A stretch of 64,000 nucleotides of DNA, from positions 29,636,001 through 29,700,000 of the forward strand of contig NC_065873.1 in the NCBI RefSeq assembly GCF_933775445.1. Direction: 5' to 3'. Position 1 is the first letter of the stretch; each line of letters starts with the position of its first letter. Of this stretch, positions 60,603 to 64,000 are shown in pieces. The translations under genes and the position numbers were made by a program. The stretch is from Argentina anserina (taxonomy: Eukaryota; Streptophyta; Magnoliopsida; Rosales; Rosaceae). Under the pieces are notes generated by a model that saw nothing but the letters and a program-made list of their open reading frames with translations, ran no database searches and had not been told where the DNA came from.

Positions 60603-60960
60603 AACTGAGGATTTATCTATGAAGCACGGAATCGCCTCTCCCCTCACGGTTTCCACTCTTGAAGCGGAAGCGCCTCAGAACCGTGTGGAAGCGACTTGTA
60701 AGCGTGCTTTCGGGAAAAAACGATATGGGTGCGCGCAGTGGCGGATATCTTTGGAGGCCAGAAAGGCCACGGCCCTTCCGGTGAAAATTAATTATCTCCT
60801 TAATTAGGTTTTAATTACACATTTAGTGATATGTTTAGTATAAATTGCCCCTCCAGCAGAAAAAATTGGCCAATCTGAGATTATTTTTCAGGTTCTGCCA
60901 CTGAGTGCGCGGCGAAAGCGTAAGCTTCTTGGAAAGTGCGGAGGTGAGCGTGACTCAAAA
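60603..60960. repeat. GC-richer repeat relic interrupted by a small hAT-like MITE
   Basis: Both sides of the 168-bp MITE (60736-60903) are GC-rich and full of gaagc/gcggaagc units, continuing one another across it. This suggests an older repeat into which the MITE jumped. The open frame 60619-60807 crosses the junction and is not a gene. Confidence 0.5.
60728..60911. mobile_element. Small hAT-like MITE, 168 bp
   Basis: Element 60736-60903 with ends cagtggcgga and, inverted, cagtggcaga (9 of 10). Flanking 8-mers ggtgcgcg and agtgcgcg differ at one position, matching a hAT 8-bp target duplication. Confidence 0.75.
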
Positions 60961-62519
60961 ACAAATAATTATCAACATAAAACTATGGTCTGTGGAGGAG
61001 CCATGCTTAACCTCATTTTGTATACTGTAATAATGCATTATGCAACAAAAGAATCATGTTATCCATAAAAAATACTCATAAATGTATGCGAATGTTCAAT
61101 GGTAATCATTGTTGAAAATTCATCCACTATTAAACTTTTATCGACATATTTCCGTATATAACGTATTTGGTTTAAACCAAAACTAATATATGCTATTTAT
61201 CTATCAACGCGATCATTATATATGTCGTATATGATTATCGTACAACGTACATATTGAACATATAAAAGTTAATGATAGTCTTAATGTAAAATTGTGAATG
61301 TGCAAATTATTATACTTGTTACTAAATGAGAAGGTCACAATGAGGATTTGGATGCCAACTGGGCAATGACCAGGAAAGGAAAACTTGAAGAAATTGCCAT
61401 ATTTTTCCTTCTTGTATCAATTTGTCACATCCATTGAGTAGGGTCTAAACATGAAAATACTTATATTCATACTAATAGGGACATGCGTCCAAACAAATTT
61501 TTTTTTAAAAGGAGTTTGGAACGTATAACCTTAATATGTGTTACATAGTCCGAACTAGTTATATCCTCATAGAGAACATTTTGATAATAACATGAACCTC
61601 TTTTAACCAACAATCATTAATATAAGACTGACAAGTAAGATGAGCTAATTTATTTGCTACACTATTTGTTTCACACATTTTTTTTGTATATTAACTGAAC
61701 GAAAAGCATAAAAGTAATGTGTACAATCATCCAAATACGGCTTACCTCCGAATAATTCTCCTATTATTCATATACATTTGGTAGTGTTAATATAAAATTT
61801 GAAGTTTTGTCAATCAATAAATATCACTTTTGTAAAAAATCAATGTAAACACATATCGTTTGCTTAGTCGATTACATCAAACAAACAGTTGGCTGATTAT
61901 AAGACTACTAACATTTACAATTACCGTTCATTTATTTGATGTAATCGACTTAGGAAATGATTTTTGTTTCAATTCATATTTTATAAATATGATATTTGTT
62001 GATCGATTAAACTTTTGAACGGTTATCATTATGAAATCACACTACTAAACGTATAAAAATAAGAGAGGGTATGGACATGTGCATCCATACCGGTATGAAC
62101 ACAAGTATTATTCGTCTAAAAGTAATCCATTATAATAGATCCATGATTCATACAACAAAAATTTAATCCATTTGTTTAATCTACAAACACTACGGTGCTC
62201 ACCCTCCATGACTCATCAGTCACCACCTGATCCATTGCAAATATATCAAAATCAAAAAATTCATATCACTATGATATGAAACTCCTCTCATGATTTTTCA
62301 AAATCTTTTTCCAATCGTTAAAACCATTAAACCAGCCTTAATGAGAAAAAAAATTTGATTAGCAACGTCACAAAAACGGGCCTCTTGTAATTCTATCCAA
62401 ACCGGAGGTCCCTTTAGGGAAATATTTGATTTTTGCTAAGTAGGATTAATAAAAAAAACTGAAACCAAAAAGATTAATAAAATCGATCAGCTGTACCCAC
62501 CCCCACCCAATCCTTATGA
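60961..62519. other. AT-rich intergenic DNA
   Basis: No gene or repeat with readable borders. Confidence 0.5.
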
Positions 62520-62935
62520 TTTTTTTTTGAAGCTCGTTCCTCTTCTTCTCCATCTTCTTCTTCTTCTTCGGCTCCACTGTCACTAATTTGCATTCCTCCC
62601 AGAACAAACCCATAAACAGCTATCTGTCCTTTTGAATCAGTTCGAAGAAGAAAGTTGCATTCTTTGTTTTTTTTTCGGTTTTGTTTGGTTGATTTTATTA
62701 TTATTATACTCGCTCTCGCCCCTCAAGTCTCGAATCCAAAGCGAAAGAGTCTCTGTTTTCTATTTTACGTTATTATTATTATTCAGAAGGAGAGAATAAT
62801 TTATATTCCGGGGGTTAAAAGATTTGGGAAATGCAGAAGAGCCGGCGATTATTCAGGGTTTTAAGGCCGATCGGAAAATCGTGGTCGATTTGATGGAATC
62901 GATGCGTTTAGTATCAGAGCTGTTGTCCGCATTTC
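62520..62935 (+). promoter_or_regulatory. Leader of the leishmanolysin-like gene, with uORFs
   Basis: From about 62530 the sequence is CTTCTT-rich, a plant leader composition. It contains two small upstream ORFs described separately. The transcription start is not determined. Confidence 0.5.
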
Positions 62936-62988
62936 ATGGAGGCAATGTTACGGTGTACTCCATGTCTCGCTCTCAGATTCGGCTTTAA
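62831..62988 (+). CDS. Two tandem upstream ORFs (20 and 31 codons)
   Basis: The first uORF runs 62831-62893 (MQKSRRLFRV..., stop TGA at 62891-62893). Its stop overlaps the start of the second, ATG 62893-62895, as TGATG. The second runs to TAA at 62986-62988 (MESMRLVSEL...), out of frame with and overlapping the main start codon at 62936. Such an arrangement usually lowers translation of the main frame. Whether both are in the mature leader depends on the transcription start. Confidence 0.55.
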
Positions 62989-63907
62989 GGTTCGACTCGC
63001 TGTCCTTGTCCTCGAGGTCAGCTCTCACTTCAGTTTCAGTTAATGTTTGGTTTCCAGCTTCTGTTTTTCTGTTTGGAACAGGATTTGGGGGTTCTAGTTT
63101 TGTCTTTGGTTTTGAGATTTTAGTTTAGGGCTGTGGGTTTGTTGAGTTGTCAGGTATCTGAATCTTTTCAAATCTTTGTCTGGGAAGTTAGGGCTTTCCT
63201 TAATTTGATATGGTTCTGAGGAAGCAGCTGTTTACTTTTTAAAGCTATTTGCTTTTGTTCTTGCTCTTCCTAAACTTTTTACTTTCCTTTTTGGGTGGAC
63301 TGTTAATTAATACTTGAGGGTGAAAGCTTGTGCCTTTATTTTGAATATTGAGAACATTTGATGATCTGTGAGTTGGGTTTGGGGGTTTGGACTATAGATT
63401 TTGGTCTGGGTTGTTTGAGTTTGAAGCAGAATTTGGGTTGAAGCTATGTCATACTATGCATTCCCTTTTTATGATCTGAATTCAGCTGATAAATTCTGGT
63501 GTTAGATTTGCCTAGTTTTTCATATGAGTCTCACTTGGGCTTTGCTTCAGATTGTACTGCTATTTATATGGTTGGAAGCTGCTAATGCGCATTCTCAAGA
63601 GATCATACTGGGAGGGCGAGGCCCGGAGAGGTCGTCAGAGAACATTGTTTCTCACTCCTGCATCCATGACCAGATACTCAAGCAGCGAAGGCGACCTGGT
63701 CGAAAGGTGTACACTGTTACTCCACAGGTGTATGATGGTTCTGGTATCTCAAAACCCCTTCACCAAAAGGGTAGGACATTGCTTGGAATTGCAAAGAAGT
63801 CTGTACTGCAGAAGGATGCAAAATTGCCCATCAGAATATATCTAAATTATGATGCTGTTGGTCACTCGCCTGATAGAGACTGTCGGAATGTGGGTGATAT
63901 TGTCAAG
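62936..63907 (+). CDS. Leishmanolysin-like metallopeptidase (M8), 5' part only, exons 1-2
   Basis: Exon 1 is 62936-63016 and exon 2 is 63551-63907 (donor AAG|GTGAGT); the gene continues past the window. Joined, the start reads MEAMLRCTPCLALRF, then VRLAVLVLE|IVLLFIWLEA, then ANAHSQE: a signal peptide cleaved near ANA|HS. It continues with SHSCIHDQILKQRRRPGRKVY, LLGIAKKS, and LPIRIYLNYDAVGHSPDRDCRNVGDIVK, the conserved N-terminal block of plant leishmanolysin-like zinc peptidases (single-copy in Arabidopsis). The HEXXH zinc site would lie downstream and is not visible. An ATG at 63524 just before exon 2 is in frame but sits in the intron, before the CTTCAG acceptor, so I prefer the two-exon start. 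Confidence 0.87.
63092..63146 (+). repeat. 55-bp copy of the segment at 37950-38005, in intron 1
   Basis: Lies in intron 1 of the metallopeptidase gene. One T-run length difference from the other copy; unrelated flanks. Confidence 0.85.
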
Positions 63908-64000
63908 GTGAGTTCATGACTAGATTGGTAAAGATTATATGTTTCATGGTCCACAGCGATGTGTAACTAATAAAGAAATTGCTCTCTTCTTTCTAATCTC

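Noticed and set aside
60619..60807. 62-codon open frame
   Set aside because: It crosses the border of a 168-bp MITE, so it is a chance fusion of two repeats.
63524..63550. ATG at 63524 as the start of the metallopeptidase
   Set aside because: It lies before a good acceptor (GCTTCAG at 63544-63550); the exon at 62936-63016 completes a signal peptide like that of known homologues.

Overview
The window is plant nuclear DNA. The genes have short introns with GT/AG borders, and the proteins are land-plant families: a brassinosteroid transcription factor, a UDP-glycosyltransferase with the plant PSPG box, NAC and type I MADS factors, and laccase. Several proteins and repeats look Rosaceae-like to me (a strawberry/rose type genome), but that is an impression from memory. 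There are no operons.

Left part (1-19 kb), gene-rich: LPEAT1-type lysophospholipid acyltransferase (-), a fragment of a LINE-type RNase H domain, PEX11A (-), a UGT72-like glycosyltransferase (-), a 1.28-kb Pack-MULE-like element with a hydrolase gene fragment inside, a TAG-family 3-methyladenine DNA glycosylase (+), and a BES1/BZR1 factor (-).

Middle (19-36 kb): a RUB/NEDD8 E2 enzyme of the RCE1/UBC12 type (-), tRNA-Asp(GTC) (-), a heavily damaged METTL4-type MT-A70 methyltransferase pseudogene (-) with two transposable elements inserted in its exons, a Stowaway-like MITE, a long-inverted-repeat element, a divergent NAC-like protein (+) and an AFR/SAP30-like histone deacetylase subunit (+). 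The order AFR - METTL4-like - BES1/BZR1 - TAG glycosylase matches the two duplicated Arabidopsis chromosome 1 blocks holding BES1 and BZR1, so this appears to be an old conserved block into which RCE1, the tRNA and the NAC gene are interleaved.

Right part (36-64 kb), gene-poor and repeat-rich: several hAT-like non-autonomous elements with 8-bp target duplications, a mitochondrial calcium uniporter gene (+), a laccase pseudogene with a nonsense codon and two frameshifts (-), a 3.0-kb LTR-like element holding a 93-bp tandem array, a type I MADS-box gene (-), about 7 kb with no recognisable gene, and the 5' part of a leishmanolysin-like metallopeptidase gene (+) that runs off the end and has two tandem upstream ORFs.

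The strongest unusual material is the METTL4-like pseudogene and the transposable elements whose borders can be read exactly. I saw no sign of a novel multi-gene system; the genes present act in unrelated cellular pathways.
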